Shown piece by piece: positions 34,367 to 46,087 of a DNA stretch of 64,000 bases (its first letter is position 1; every line of letters starts with the position of its first letter). Origin of the DNA: Ophiosphaerella korrae (lineage: Eukaryota > Ascomycota > Dothideomycetes > Pleosporales > Phaeosphaeriaceae); NCBI GenBank assembly GCA_028456385.1, contig JALNQF010000018.1, positions 342,700 through 406,699 on the forward strand, given 5' to 3'. A program made the translations under genes and the position numbers. The notes beneath the pieces are model-generated. The model made no database searches. It worked only from the letters and a program-made list of their open reading frames with translations, and was not told the origin of the DNA.

Positions 34367-35631
34367 ATTGCTGTAGAAATGTCGAGAGGAATTACAAAGT
34401 ATGGGGTAGGAATGAACAACTTCTAAGGTCAACTGCCGTAAGATTGTCTAACTTCATCAGTCGTGAGGCCCGATTGCGGCTCGATTCCATGTAGGCGTCT
34501 CCACCTTCGATTACGTTGATTGCCATCAGCAGCCAACAATGATATCGGAGATAACCATGGTCGACGAATCCAAAGGAGCCTGCATTTGAAGTAGGAAGAG
34601 AATCATCAACACTCATAGCCAAAAAAAAAGTATGCAAACAGAGCTTGAAAACAATATTATTCCCATTACACTCTTCGTGGCAATTTTGGAGTTCTAACTA
34701 CAAAATTATTACCGATGCCGCTAGTTGTTTTCGCCGCGTCGGAGGAAGTGCAAAGTTCCTACTACCTACCGGAGATAGAAATATTTCCGCTCGAGCGGAA
34801 GTATACAACCGCGTGAGAAATTACGTTATTCTCAAATAAGGCGTGGCCAATCGCCTGCGTATCTGCAATTTTTGAGCTGAGCCATATTCACTCTGAGTTT
34901 TCTATTGTCTTGAGTATGTAGGCTCGTCGGTATAAAAACTGGCGGAATGCATTTGACTGACGCCATTGCTCAATAGATATGACTGCCTTCTCTTGAGCAC
35001 TCTGACATTCAATTTTCGGCACTCTCCGTGAGGCATTTATAACGTACAAAGATCTCGCTTGTTCAATAATCTTTGGTGACGACAGTCGATTGAAGTTAGA
35101 ATACCGCTCACGGACATCTCTATATCATATATGAGCTCTGAGTTGTTTTCGATCTTACGCAAACATGATACGAAAACTCACACGATAACTTATCAAACTG
35201 GTGGATGTGCATCATCCAATGCTGCTAATTAGTCTTAATGGGTGAAGATTTTCTATTGGTACCAAAAGGTTTCCAAGTGACCAAGAGAAAAATTGTATTT
35301 TCAAACCACAAGTCTTGCCGCAAGCTATTATGATCCTCCTAAAAAAAAGAACAGTTTGTGAATCCTAGAGTTATCGACCGCAGCTTCAACAATGCATTGA
35401 ACATGGATTTGAAGACGTGTGAAATCCTAGAACTTTCATGTCCTCACTTATCTCAAAGTCGTTGCATTGGGGGCACTCACTTGCAAACCATATTATTTGG
35501 CGGCCATATGGTACTATGTTTATCATTCACACTGAAGTTTCACCCTATTTAAACCCCAGTCGCGTTTCCCTGAATTTACTTTTCACAGATATGTACCTCT
35601 AATCAACGCAGTACTTTCTTTCCACCCAGCC
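34367..35631. other. intergenic, divergent promoters
   Basis: 1.26 kb between the esterase start (minus) and the next plus-strand hypothetical. Several short A runs, no gene or repeat recognised. Confidence 0.5.
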
Positions 35632-36321
35632 ATGCGCCTGCGTGCTTACGCTCTTACCCAAACGATACACGGTACCGCCACAGCAAATATGGATATAGCT
35701 GACACTGAAAGTTTTCTGGCTCCCCAAAGGTCCGGAGCTTCTAAAGTTGCCAGTTCTATGGACACTCCTCCGGTGAAAGCGATCGTCGAGCTCTCCGGCG
35801 ACGGACTTGACGCTACAATCCTCAATAGTGCCGAAATACTGGGTCGGCCTGAGATTTCTCCACATGGCAACACGTTCAGAATCCATGTCCCGATTGATGA
35901 CATGCCAGCTGTACTCATTCAAATCCTTCAATCTCGATTGGCAACTGCGAGTCATCCCTTCGAAACACACGTTTGCGTTCAGTCCTTGCCGCGTCCAGCC
36001 CTTCAAAGCATACAAGAAAACATTGGCCTGGAACGAGCACTCACTTCTGTTATTCAAGACTTGGTAGGCTCGGAAATTGCTTTGAAGTTTTACTTCCTTT
36101 TGCCCGGCATCTAATCTGACTCTGACTACGAAATTTTTACTTCCTATTAAGTCGCTGATCTTCTCACGGCTATTGAGGGTTTAGGGGAAGGCTCCGCGGC
36201 GCTTTCAGAAATATTAGCTTTGGCTGAAGGACGCTCATTAAATTTTGATGCCATTTCTTCCAGTACTGCAAATGAGGATATTCGTGATGACGATATGATT
36301 GATGTGGATGAGTATTTGTAA
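35632..36321 (+). CDS. hypothetical protein, probably two exons
   Basis: The first part reads 160 codons from ATG at 35632 (PVKAIVELSGDGLDATILNS, then PEISPHGNTFRIHVP and VIQDL). After an apparent GTAGGC donor at VIQDL (about 36063) a second open stretch with the same character reads GLGEGSAALSEILALAEGRS and ends in an acidic DDDMIDVDEYL at 36321. Joining at ATTGAG|GGT (about 36177) keeps phase; an acceptor at ATTAAG does not. Without splicing the protein stops at 36114. No domain recognised. Low GC-skewed background on both sides. Plausible gene, function unknown. Confidence 0.45.
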
Positions 36322-36834
36322 AGCATGGGTTACAAACCTCTCTTATCCACTTGTCTAGCAGAGTCTAACGCATTGAAACTCAGATTTCTTGTATCAGATG
36401 GACATACAATGGATAACAGCATACTTTGCTTAGGCGAGTTACTAGGAAGTTCATAGTTGTCCATTACTTGGATGAATTGACAGCGAATAGGGAATTTGGG
36501 CTTGGAATGACTACCCCATCTTCATCCTTTACACTCATTAATTTAGGGTTTCGTTTCCGATTAGCCGGAAAAGCTTGTATATCTTGACACGCGGTATCAT
36601 ATTAAATTTGACGAGCTAATCTGCATGGTAAATCTCGGCATTTTGGTGATAGAAAACGGAAGGCAGCAATATTTCATACAGTGAGAACTTCCAACTTGTG
36701 TGGCATTTAGTAATCGCATTCGTGCTTACATTGACTTAGGAGCTAATGGACAAACTTCAGAAGCGTGGATGTGATCATCATAGCAATTATTGATATCTTT
36801 CTCTAATGCGCTAGTTGAATTGTACCACCATCAA
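36322..36834. other. intergenic between convergent genes
   Basis: About 510 AT-rich bp between the hypothetical (plus) and the LPMO-like gene (minus). Nothing recognised. Confidence 0.45.
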
Positions 36835-37518
36835 TCAAGCATGGAAAGTCCGGCGAACCGGAGGTTTTTCAACTTGCATACCCTTCGCAATCTTGAAATC
36901 AACACAGGATTCGTATGTCTGCTTAGCACCAGTGCCATACCACCACCACTGGAGAACCTACAACATACATTAATATTTGGAGAATAGTGTATCAGTAGGA
37001 TTGCAGCTTACACAATTGCCAGCAGTAGCGCATTTCTCCTCTAAGCCCGCTGGTACCGTAACACTAAATTGCCTCTGGTCTAAAGGCACGTCACTCTCCT
37101 TCTTCCCAGGCGCATACCCTTTGCTCCAAACTTTCAACATGCTCCCTATAATCTTATCACTCTTCGTGTCCACGATACTCACGTTCGCCAATCCTTCATG
37201 TGGAATCCTCAGCCAAATTTTGATTGGAATAACCTGGCCAGCCTGCCAGGTCTGCGTGTTGTTCTTGTTGTCGTCGAACTGGAGACCTTTGCAGAGCCAG
37301 AGATTGCATTTCGCGGGCTTGTAGGCGCTATCTTTGGCGGCGAGTTCAGGGAGACCTTCGACATGAGAGGTGTTATCAAGACGAATGTCTTGTTCGACTT
37401 TGGGACCGCAGTTCGCAATTATAGCTGGGCCAACTGGGCGAGAAGGAGGCGAAGTGATGAGTCCGTGGCCGAGGGCGGCGGGAATGAGGGAAACTAGGGC
37501 GACGATAGAAAGCTGCAT
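36835..37518 (-). CDS. small secreted LPMO-like / chitin-binding-type-4 copper protein
   Basis: 209 aa, exons 37518-37012 and 36957-36835 (53-nt intron). The signal peptide (MQLSIVALVSLIPAALG) is followed directly by HGLITSPPSRPVGPA, so the mature protein would start with His, as copper histidine-brace proteins do. Later features: CNLWLCKGLQFDDN (Cys pair), GQVIPIKIWLRIPHEGLANVSIVDT with an internal His, EEKCATAGNCV, then WWWYGTGAKQTYESCVDF encoded by exon 2. This order matches small secreted fungal LPMO_10/chitin-binding-4-related proteins. The substrate (chitin, other polysaccharide, or copper binding without oxidation) cannot be told. After the conserved end it carries about 16 extra residues. 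Frame intact. Confidence 0.8.
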
Positions 37519-38117
37519 CTTGATTTTTTGTAGTGAAGCCGATGGGAGTAATGCTTTTGCCTACCCAAGGAGAGTTTAAGTACCAGACCTGAACTTTTAA
37601 AGCTCTGTATTCCTGGTATCGACATACATACTTTATCAATGGTATTTGGAAACAAACCTTGACCGTCTTATATTGTTCAATATATCTAGAAAAATTGTTC
37701 CTCCGTTCTTCCATTGCGTATGATGTTCATTGCGATTGACCATTTATGTGGAGCTGGAGCGAATGTGATTAGCTCCCTTATATTGCGATCTCGGTAGATC
37801 CGCTCCCCGATCCCGGATAAAGCAAAACAATATAAGTGTAGAGGAAAGCATCTTACAAAAGTAAAGGTTCCGCCGATAAGGACCAAATGATCTCCAACGA
37901 ACATTCAGTTTGAACAAGGGATATGTGAGCATGTGAGAGGTGAAACATCGTTGAGCTTCAAAAACCTACCTAGGCAGGCTATGATACATTTATATAACTT
38001 CAAGAAGCACCAAAACTATGAAAGAAGGGTTTGTGAATAAGCGACACACAAAACAAAAGAAAGATATGCCATGCAAACCGATCAATCCAAACCTTTTATA
38101 GACCTTCCATATGCCCA
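37519..38117. other. intergenic
   Basis: About 600 bp: promoter of the LPMO-like gene and terminator side of the next minus-strand gene. No other feature seen. Confidence 0.5.
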
Positions 38118-38685
38118 TCAAGGCTTTCTGTGCCTGTAATACATACTCACAAATATGGTACCAAAGATAAATGCAGAAGCGAATGCCATAATGAATACCG
38201 CAGCTACCATATTACAGCAGTGCTTTTCGTTTTCCCGGCGTTGCCGAGCGGCTAACTGAACATCGCATTGTTCACAGTGAACGTGTGGTTTGGGTCGGAA
38301 TACACCTGCGATAGTCTGTGCAAGTGACTCTGGTGCAGCGGCAGGAGCAGGCTCGGGGCTACCAGCGTTGTGGGAGTGTTCATGGGCATTTAGTTCAACA
38401 TCGTCGTCCTGTGCAACAGCAGCGTACTAACCAGGAGATGTCAGGTAAGACGATACACTATTGGATAGAGGGAGTACTACTTACAGCTGATGTCGACCCA
38501 GATGGAGCATAACAATTCACTGGATGGTCACCAAAGACGTCGTCGTAAGCTGGTGCTGCCTCCGATGGGGTTGTTGTGTTTGGAAGTCCCATGTTGGTTG
38601 ATGATACTGAATCAAGGAGTCGCACGAGTGCATCTGCACTGTTATAGAACTCTGATGGGCTACCGGTGAGTGACCATTCTCTCAT
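38118..38685 (-). CDS. small protein with Cys cluster and C-terminal membrane segment
   Basis: 169 aa from exons 38685-38485 and 38426-38118 (58-nt intron, phase 0). The N-terminal half is Ser/Thr/Ala-rich (PSEFYNSADALVRLLDS, PAYDDVFGDHPV). After a His/Ala/Pro-rich linker comes HVHCEQCDVQLAARQRRENEKHCC, a Cys/His cluster with a basic patch. A single hydrophobic helix follows (about residues 140-162, MVAAVFIMAFASAFIFGTIF) and a short basic tail (YYRHRKP). The layout suggests a tail-anchored or single-pass membrane protein with a cytosolic metal-binding or palmitoylated Cys patch. Start at the first ATG in frame after an upstream GTG. The family seems fungal; function unknown. Confidence 0.68.
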
Positions 38686-40237
38686 CAGTGGTTGTCTGAT
38701 CACTTGAGTACGAGCACACTAACTGTGGCGTTGGGGCTATGCAATCATTCTTACCAGCGACCAATGGAAGGGTGGGCCGCGTCAGCGTCAGCCACAGCCA
38801 CAAACACTTCGTGTTTCTTGATCTTTTTCTTGGTATTTTTCACAAAACGTGCTAGTTTGTTCACTTAAGAGACGCGTGACCATGCAAGTAGGTACTGCAG
38901 CGGACTTGAAGTGTTCAAGGTTGAGAACATCGGATACAAGCCGGACATAAGCATAGAGGTGTGCTTGTTGTATCATTCTGGATGTTCCAAGAAACAGCAG
39001 ACAAAAACATTACTCAGGGATTTGAATGCAGAGTAGTCTCCTCTTCGAACTTTTCCGATCCTCAAAAGCGCTCCCTGCATCTGATCGATAAGCCTGATAG
39101 GGTAGGTTGGGGCCGCGTCGTGCTGCTTTGCATGCGTCATCCTTCAAATCTCGCCCAGGGTTCCTTTCAATGGGAATCGCAATGCGTGTAGGGATAGCTT
39201 TCTTTTGGCGCGCATGAGACTTGCAGCTCATGAATGTTGTCATGAATACGGAGGTGCCTTTCAAAAGTCTTTGCCCACGCCAAGACACTAAAAAGCCACA
39301 TTTCTAGGTTAGGTAGTCCAGTGATTGTGACCACATAGTGCGATCTTGCCCTCAAGTCGTGATTCAAAGGCAACAACTATGTCTCGAGTATTAATATTGT
39401 AATTAGGCGCCATATAGAGATGAGAAATGGCTAGATAGCTATTGAAAATTCAGCAAATTGAGAGGTAGAAGACTTTCATATCGGGTGCCAAGATTGTGGC
39501 TTTTTTTTAGCGTGGATAAGAACTTTTGAAAGGCTCCTCCGTGTAATGTCCGCCTTCAACATGCCGAGCGACTCACCGCGCAAAGCCGGTAAGTGCCACC
39601 AAAGGTAATATCTTCACAACACAATCAAAGTTTGTAAGATTGCTTTCTAAAGCTGTTGGCAACCGATTTAGCTCCGAAGGATCGTAGCAAACATAGGCCC
39701 CATTATATTCGCGGCTCGAATCATCGGCCTTCCTCTTCCAGCGTCGCTTCTGCACCGCGTACCGTTCACATTGCTCTACCCACCAGCCACCAAGTCAACT
39801 ATTCTTCACTCGAAGGTGCAACGGCGGGTCTAATCGCGTGCGCGGCATAACCAAGCAATGATAAGCACCAGCTCCGAGGCTTAATTTATTGGGACCCTTG
39901 TTGATTATGAGCGTTCTCCAATCACAAACGCGCGGTGTCGAGTTTCTCAGGCCTGTCTACATGACACCCTAGTAAGGTCACCTTTAGTTGGTACGTTTCA
40001 GGAAGGTGTTATATATGAGCCTTCGTTGCTTGGTGCGTCATTTCGCAGTCACGCCCCATCTACCTGTACTAGTTTCTACTTTTGTGCTTGTAGACTTATC
40101 CAAAATCCTGGATAATACGATGTACTCCTTCTCTTCTAAGTTAGGGGCGATGATTCGTTCTTCCAAGATTCCGTCACCAGGAATACATAAAATCATTTAA
40201 ATATGGTTGCAGACTGCCCCAACCTCAACCCGCAACC
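38686..40237. other. intergenic, no gene recognised
   Basis: 1.55 kb between divergent genes. Only short non-conserved frames. TTTAAATA at about 40196-40203 is a possible TATA-type element 35 bp before the peptidase ATG. Confidence 0.5.
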
Positions 40238-41960
40238 ATGAGGCTTCCATCAATTTTCAGCACACTGCTGTGTGTCTCCACGGTTCTTGCCGGCAACTCT
40301 CCTCACAAACTGAATGTCTTCAACAAGGCGAAGCCTATCCTTGAAAGGCGCGTGGCGAACCAACCGTTCAAGCATCCAGAGATTCAGAAACGAGCCATCA
40401 GCTTCTTCGCAACGAATAAGACTGAACCGTTCGCAGTGAACGGTACTGGTATCCCTGAGGTTCCTTTTGATATCGGAGAGTCGTATGCTGGCCTGTTGCC
40501 CATCTCGGATGACCCTTCTGAAACTCGCAAATTGTTCTTTTGGTTCTTTCCTTCTACCCAGTCTAAAGCCCCTGAAGAGGTTGTGATCTGGCTGAATGGA
40601 GGCCCGGGTTGTTCGAGTTTGAGCGGATTCCTCACCGAGAATGGCCCATTTACTTGGGAATCTGGCACTCTCGCCCCCGTCCAAAATCCCTACAGCTGGA
40701 ATAACTGTGAGTTTTTATGACTGCTGCGTGCGTCTAATTACTAAATATTTACTAGTGACTAATGTACTCTGGGTCGAGCAACCGGTAGGTGTTGGTTACT
40801 CACAAGGTACACCAAACATTACCAACGAGGTCGAGCTTGGCAATGAGTTCCGTGGCTTCTACAAAAGTTTCGTGGACCTCTTCGGTATTTACAATTGGAA
40901 GACATATATTACCGGCGAATCGTATGCCGGCTTCTATGTCCCTTATATTGCGGATAGCTTCATCCAGGCGACTGACACAAAGTATTTCAATCTTGCTGGT
41001 ATTTCGATCAATGATCCCATCATCGGAGACGAAACAATCCAACAGCAGGTCGTTATCCTGCCTTTTGTTGAATACTGGCAGAACTTGTTGTACCTGAATG
41101 ATTCGTTCATGGGTACCATCCGTCAACACCAGAAAGACTGTGGCTATGAAGATTATTATAACAAATACTTCACCTTTCCCGCGCCTCAAGAGAAATTTCC
41201 TGTTCTTCCTGACCCGTTCAATTCGCCGAACGTCACCTGTGACCAGTTTGACAATTTTTACGGCGCTATTCTCCAAGTTAACCCATGCTTCAACATCTAC
41301 CATATTACAGAGACCTGCCCACATCCGTTCTCACAGCTTGGCATAGTCAACCCCGGCGATTACCAGCCTCCTAATGCTGTTGTCTATTTCAACCGCACAG
41401 ATGTCCAGAAGGCTCTACATGCAGTCGTTGGCACCAACTGGATGCAATGCACCAACGTCAACGTATTTGGGAATGGTAACGCGACTAGCAATGCCCGAGA
41501 TGCGTCCGTTGGGCCCGCTAACAGCGGCGTCTTGCAGCGCGTCATTGAGCATACCAACAACACGATTATCGGGTCTGGTGATCTCGACATGCTTTTGAGC
41601 ACCAATGGTACATTGTTTGCCATCCAAAACATGACCTGGAACGGTCATCAAGGCCTCAAGGACTACCCATCTACTCCCCTCTATGCACCCGACCATCCTG
41701 AATACAACCTCGGTGCCTTGGCCGGCGCAGGTTACCAGGGTGTCTGGTCGAAGGAGCGTGGGTTGACATTTTACACCGCGCACCTTGCAGGACATGAGCT
41801 GCCCGGATACACCCCTGGTGTTGCATACAGGATGCTGGAGATTCTCTTGGGCCGTGTGAAGGACTTTAGCAGCACCGAGAGCTTCACAACGCAATCTGGA
41901 AATTTTACTGGCAAGGGTACCATTTACAAGCGTGGCGTGATGGAGGGCATGCTCGCGTAA
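40238..41960 (+). CDS. secreted serine carboxypeptidase (S10)
   Basis: 557 aa in two exons (40238-40706, 40756-41960; 49-nt intron). Removes C-terminal residues from peptides, secreted or vacuolar. A signal peptide (MRLPSIFSTLLCVSTVLAG) is followed by a probable pro-region. Family landmarks: VIWLNGGPGCSSLSGFL and WVEQPVGVGYSQG. The nucleophile is Ser in ITGESYAGFYVPY (about residue 227). The catalytic Asp region is SGDLDMLLSTNGT and the catalytic His is in AHLAGHELPGYTPG. Many NxS/T sequons and paired Cys fit an extracellular enzyme. Length is normal for the family. No lesions. The nearest neighbour downstream is an old LTR. Confidence 0.93.
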
Positions 41961-42417
41961 TCAATACTGTAATGACACTATTCCTACGCAGCCATAGTCG
42001 AAGTCTGAATGTTATTCATGAACCTCAGTATTTGTCATTGTCACACTCTCTTCCACTCGATGACTCGTGCATGTGATTGACATTGCGGCAAGGCGTGATA
42101 TCTAAGCCATATGATAGGCTCATAAGCATTTGTCTTTTGTGGTAATCAGCCCACTGTTTGTCTGTTACAGTAGCGAGCAGAATCGGTTTCCGGCTTTGCA
42201 CTTTGATTTGTTCTTAGCGCTACCGAGCGACAACCAAAGACTTTCCACCAGACTGTGTAAGATGCAAGTTCGAGGCTTAGTGATATCATGTGGCGAAAGA
42301 ACAGCGTCGGCTAAGTGATACAGTGCCTGCCATCAAGGTGTTTGATTTCTTGGTGGTCGGTACCGTGCGCACCGGCGTGACGCCCGGATCGCCGTGCCGC
42401 CCACGAACACCATGTGT
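41961..42417. other. intergenic
   Basis: 457 bp downstream of the peptidase up to the LTR-like repeat; nothing recognised. Confidence 0.5.
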
Positions 42418-42629
42418 TGTGAGATCGTGAGCTTAGGAATGAATGGGAGATAATCATTGATTCTAAGTAGCTACAAAAGAGATGGTTTATATATCTACGT
42501 GAGATCACTGGATCTTTTAGTTCCTCCTGTTCTGTTTAGGTTCTATGCTTATCTAATCAGCTCTAGTTATGGAGCTTCGTATTGTGCTAAAGATTGTTAA
42601 TCTCTTGCAAGAATTATTAATTTCTTGCA
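42418..42629 (-). mobile_element. Ty1/copia-type LTR, same family as the one at 58.88 kb
   Basis: Starts TGTGAGATCGTGAGC and ends TTTCTTGCA on the plus strand; TG...CA ends on either strand. It aligns with 58879-59037 (GAGCTTAGGAAT, GGAGAT.AT.ATT, and the flank ATATACCCyCTA). The flank, read on the minus strand, is a purine-rich AGGGGGTATAT directly before the LTR, like a polypurine tract, so this is the 3' LTR of a minus-oriented element. About 200 bp of AT-rich internal-like sequence follow. Longer (212 vs 159 bp) and less C-to-T mutated than the 58.88-kb copy. Confidence 0.65.
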
Positions 42630-43054
42630 ATATACCCCCTAAGTAAGCTATAATTATAGTTAACCTATAATTTAAAAGATCTTATATTTAATAGTTATAT
42701 AATTTATTAAGTAAAAAAGGGCTTAATCTTAACCTTAGTAAGTAATAAGTACTAGAAATAAGTAGGTAGTACCTTAGGTAGTAGGTAAGTTTAAGATACT
42801 ATGCCGCTAACTCTACTAAGGATTTTATTACGTGGCCGCAACGTTAACGTTCTAAGGAAACATAGATAGTATAGATTGATTAAAAGCCTCTATTTACCAC
42901 TCCACTAGAAGATGTTATGATAATAGCTATTGTAGGTGGCTCAATAACCTCATTTTTGGGATTGGGGATATGGTGTTCGCCGGGCGTTCGCCGACGCGCA
43001 CGGTAGGCTAGATTTAAATAACCAAGCTTACTTCTCTGAAAATGCGTTACTCTC
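42630..43054. other. AT-rich remnant next to LTR, laccase 3' flank
   Basis: Up to about 42860 this looks like RIP-affected internal sequence of the copia-type element (TpA-rich, no frame). The rest is the 3' flank of the laccase. No other feature. Confidence 0.45.
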
Positions 43055-44990
43055 CTAAACACCTGAGTCCTCCTGCTCAATTGAGTGTTCGCTTTCATAT
43101 GTATCCCAGGTTGAGCAGCCCGAGGTTAATCGATTGGAATCGGTTAATGCCGCAATCTCGCTATACCGCTCAATAAACTGGAGTGCGAAACCTTCGCTTG
43201 TATGCCTGTACAACCTAGTTAGTATTCATCCAAGGCACTCCTCAACGATAATAAGCAAGCACGTACCATCCAATGTGACAATGCATCAACCATGCGCCTG
43301 GATTATCAGTCTCGAACGCCATGACCAGATATCCAGACGCAGGCAGCATCGCCGTATCTCTCCTTGGGGGGTTATCGAGATTGAGCATAACATCCGAGGA
43401 GTATGTACCTGAACTTTGCGCTAGAACAAAGAAGTCGTGACCGTGAAGATGAATTGGATGTGGAACAGGTATCGTAGTTTCTATAACGAGGTAAATCCAT
43501 TCACCTGCATTAGGCAGCTCAATGACGGCGTTTGAGGTTTCGAATGTAGTATTACCGTTGAGGACTTGCATCAACGTTGGGTCAGACCAATCCACAACCA
43601 TTGTCGTGCTGTTGAGGTACCATCGGAAGAGATTTTGGGAATTGAAGCCTACACTAGCCGTTTCTTCCTTGGTACTTGTCTGTGCTTCCACTGTCTTGGA
43701 GATATACGGAACGAGATTAGCAGTCTCATCATCGCATGCATCCGTGTAGCTATAGGCTGATGTAGTTGGCGTGGTAGTAGAACTGCCGTAATAAATGATG
43801 CCGCGAATATCATCGGCATTTTCGACATCCGAGCACGCAGACTGAGGAATGGCCCGAAGCCAAAAGCTATCAGCAACTGATGCTTGGTTGGCTGTAACCA
43901 CGATATCATATCGCTGCCCCATGCCAATTGTCAATACAGTTGTATCGTACGGCGTGACAGGCACTAGATCAGATGCAATCACCGTCATTGTATGGTTGTC
44001 GATCATAAACTTCCAGTGCGTATCGACTGCTGCATTTACAAGACGTATGCGGTAGGATGTGCCCGACGTGAAAGTCTAAGCATCGGCAAGTCAGTCGTGT
44101 TTCTTTAGACTTCGTGGGTAAATCCAACGTACTGTGTTATATCTGTAACCGCCGTCATCGTATGTGTTTGTACCATTGATTAATCCGTTGTCAAGTGTAG
44201 GTGGACCACTCGACTGTGCTGACATGTACAACTCGTCAACAGTCTGCCACACAGTCAGTAATTTAGTATCAACTACAAGATGAGGATAGCATGCCTGATG
44301 ATCCCAATCATTTAAGAACAACATGCCAAGATCTTCATCATAGTTTGCGGTTGCTGGACCATTGATAACAATGCCGCCAAATATACCTTGCCATGCCTGC
44401 AGCGCAAAGTGTGAGTGGTACCAAGTACTCCCATACTGAGTCGCACGCCATGTGTAGGTCACCGAATCTCCTGGAGCTGTTGGGCATTGTGTTATCGATG
44501 TGACACCATCCTGATCGTTTGTGTAGTTCTGCCTGATGCCATGCCAATGAATGCTAGTGCCATTTTTCGAATCAGTGAGCGAGTTGGTAACGTGCACAGT
44601 GACTGTATCTCCCCAGTCTGCAAAGAGTGTAGGTCCAGCTAGATAGAGAGTTACTCAATTAATTACACTTCGTACTGGCTTCTTATATGGTTACTTACGA
44701 ATAGTCCCGTTTACGGCCATGGCGGACCGAGATACACCATCGGGAGCGACCGTTACATCGGTGAGCTCCAGCCAGTATTCCCGGGTAACGCCAGTATCAG
44801 GTACTTCGGTCGAGTAATCGGTACTAGTAGAGTAGTCACACCACTCTGAACGAGTAGTTGCGGTATTGCCAGAGCAGGCTGCCCGTGGAAGGAGATGTTT
44901 CGCATGGAGTGAGCGGTGTCCCTGGGAAGGGAGGAAACAAAAAACACAATTCAAAAGAGCAGAGATGCTGACAAGGCGTCGGAAAGCCAT
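43055..44990 (-). CDS. laccase (ascomycete multicopper oxidase)
   Basis: 568 aa from exons 44990-44699, 44638-44295, 44243-44133, 44075-43267, 43205-43055. Oxidises phenols while reducing O2 to water; secreted (hydrophobic signal at the N-terminus). All four copper motifs are visible: IHWHG, WYHSHF, HPIHLHGHDF and HCHIGWHTSEGFALQF (the last completed by the final intron, acceptor TACAG|GCAT). It ends EDSGV, the C-terminal plug typical of ascomycete laccases. The intron at 44294-44244 (51 nt) has a GC donor (CAG|GCATGC) with a CTGAC branch site and CAG acceptor. Removing it gives the family sequence DWDHQTVDELY; retaining it adds 17 residues without a stop. All other introns are GT-AG. Confidence 0.9.
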
Positions 44991-45365
44991 TTAGCAAAGC
45001 AGATATAGGAATAGAGAGAACGAAGGAATATTGTTGGGATGTTGGAACGGGCGAATGTGAGTTGGTTGATTACAAGTGAAAAGTGAAGTGCTCCTTCCTT
45101 CTTATGCTTTGTTCAAACACTATGAATTCCCCTTATTGATAGTTCCCTGATTTTTTCCAACAGGCAAACGATCCCATACCAGGCGCTGGTCAACAAAGGG
45201 TGTGCTAAAGCCGACGCCAAGGCATTTTGGTGCTGACGCGGCGGTTAGACAACGCGCGTCCATATCGACAGAGCAACTGATGATGGTGAATGTGATAGCT
45301 GCATAAGTTCCGTGAATTTTTGACCATCACGGCCACAACCTAGACTGACAGGGGCTGCTAGTATA
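44991..45365. other. laccase promoter region
   Basis: 375 bp upstream of the laccase ATG up to the TIR element. No clear TATA box; nothing else recognised. Confidence 0.45.
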
Positions 45366-46087
45366 GTGAGGCTCACCGCCTAGCGCCCGCCCCCACCTGA
45401 TACCCGTTTTCTCCCCTTAGCCCCTCCCCCATCTATCTTAATAACTACTTCTTCTATTAACTTTAAATTTTAAAATCTATTAGAAATAGCTATTAGAAAC
45501 TACTTTATTTAAAAAAAGGAATAAAAAGACTTATATTAATAGAAATATTAAAAGTTAAAGTATTCTAGTATATTTTACTTATTTATAAATAACTAAATAA
45601 TATTACTAAATTAAAAGCTTTAACTCTTAATATATATTATATATATATATTTAAAAGTAATATATAATAGTTTTTTAGAGTTAAACTTTCTATATAAATT
45701 TATATAATATTAAGTATTTAGTATTAGGTATAATTTATATTAATTACTTTTAAATAGATATATAAGTTATATATATTACTATTTAGTACTTCTAATTCGG
45801 CTTTCTTATATAGTTATTTTTAAATAACTATAAAATATAAAAATCCTTTAAGGTTTAATATTTTTATTAAATTAATTTTTTTTAATTCGTTATTTATCTA
45901 ATAAATATTAAAATTTAAAGATAATAGAAGAAGTACTTGTTAAGATAGAGGGGGGGCGCTAAGGGGAGAAAACGGTTATTAGGTAGGGGCGGGCACTAGG
46001 TAGGGGCGGGCACTAGGTAGGGGCGGGCACTGTAGGGGCGGGCACTGTATGGGCGGGCACTGGTATGGCGGGCACTGTGAGCCTCGC
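45366..46087. mobile_element. non-autonomous TIR element (MITE, Tc1/mariner-like), TA target duplication
   Basis: 722 bp bounded by TA on both sides (45364-45365 and 46088-46089). The ends are inverted: left GTGAGGCTCAC, right GTGAGCCTCGC (one mismatch when inverted). Inside, long inverted arms continue: CCCGTTTTCTCCCCTTAGC ... ATCTATCTTAA on the left match the reverse complement of TTAAGATAG ... GCTAAGGGGAGAAAACGG on the right, extending into the AT-rich core (TACTTCTTCTATTA / TAATAGAAGAAGTA). The core has no coding potential and is TpA-rich. TA duplication and arm structure fit a Tc1/mariner/pogo-type MITE or foldback element. Confidence 0.75.
45981..46076. repeat. 15-17-bp GC-rich minisatellite in the right arm of the TIR element
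   Basis: Three exact 17-bp units (AGGTAGGGGCGGGCACT) are followed by three 15-bp variants (GTAGGGGCGGGCACT, GTATGGGCGGGCACT, GGTATGGCGGGCACT). The left arm has a single complementary unit (about 45379-45395), so the array expanded on one side only. Confidence 0.92.
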
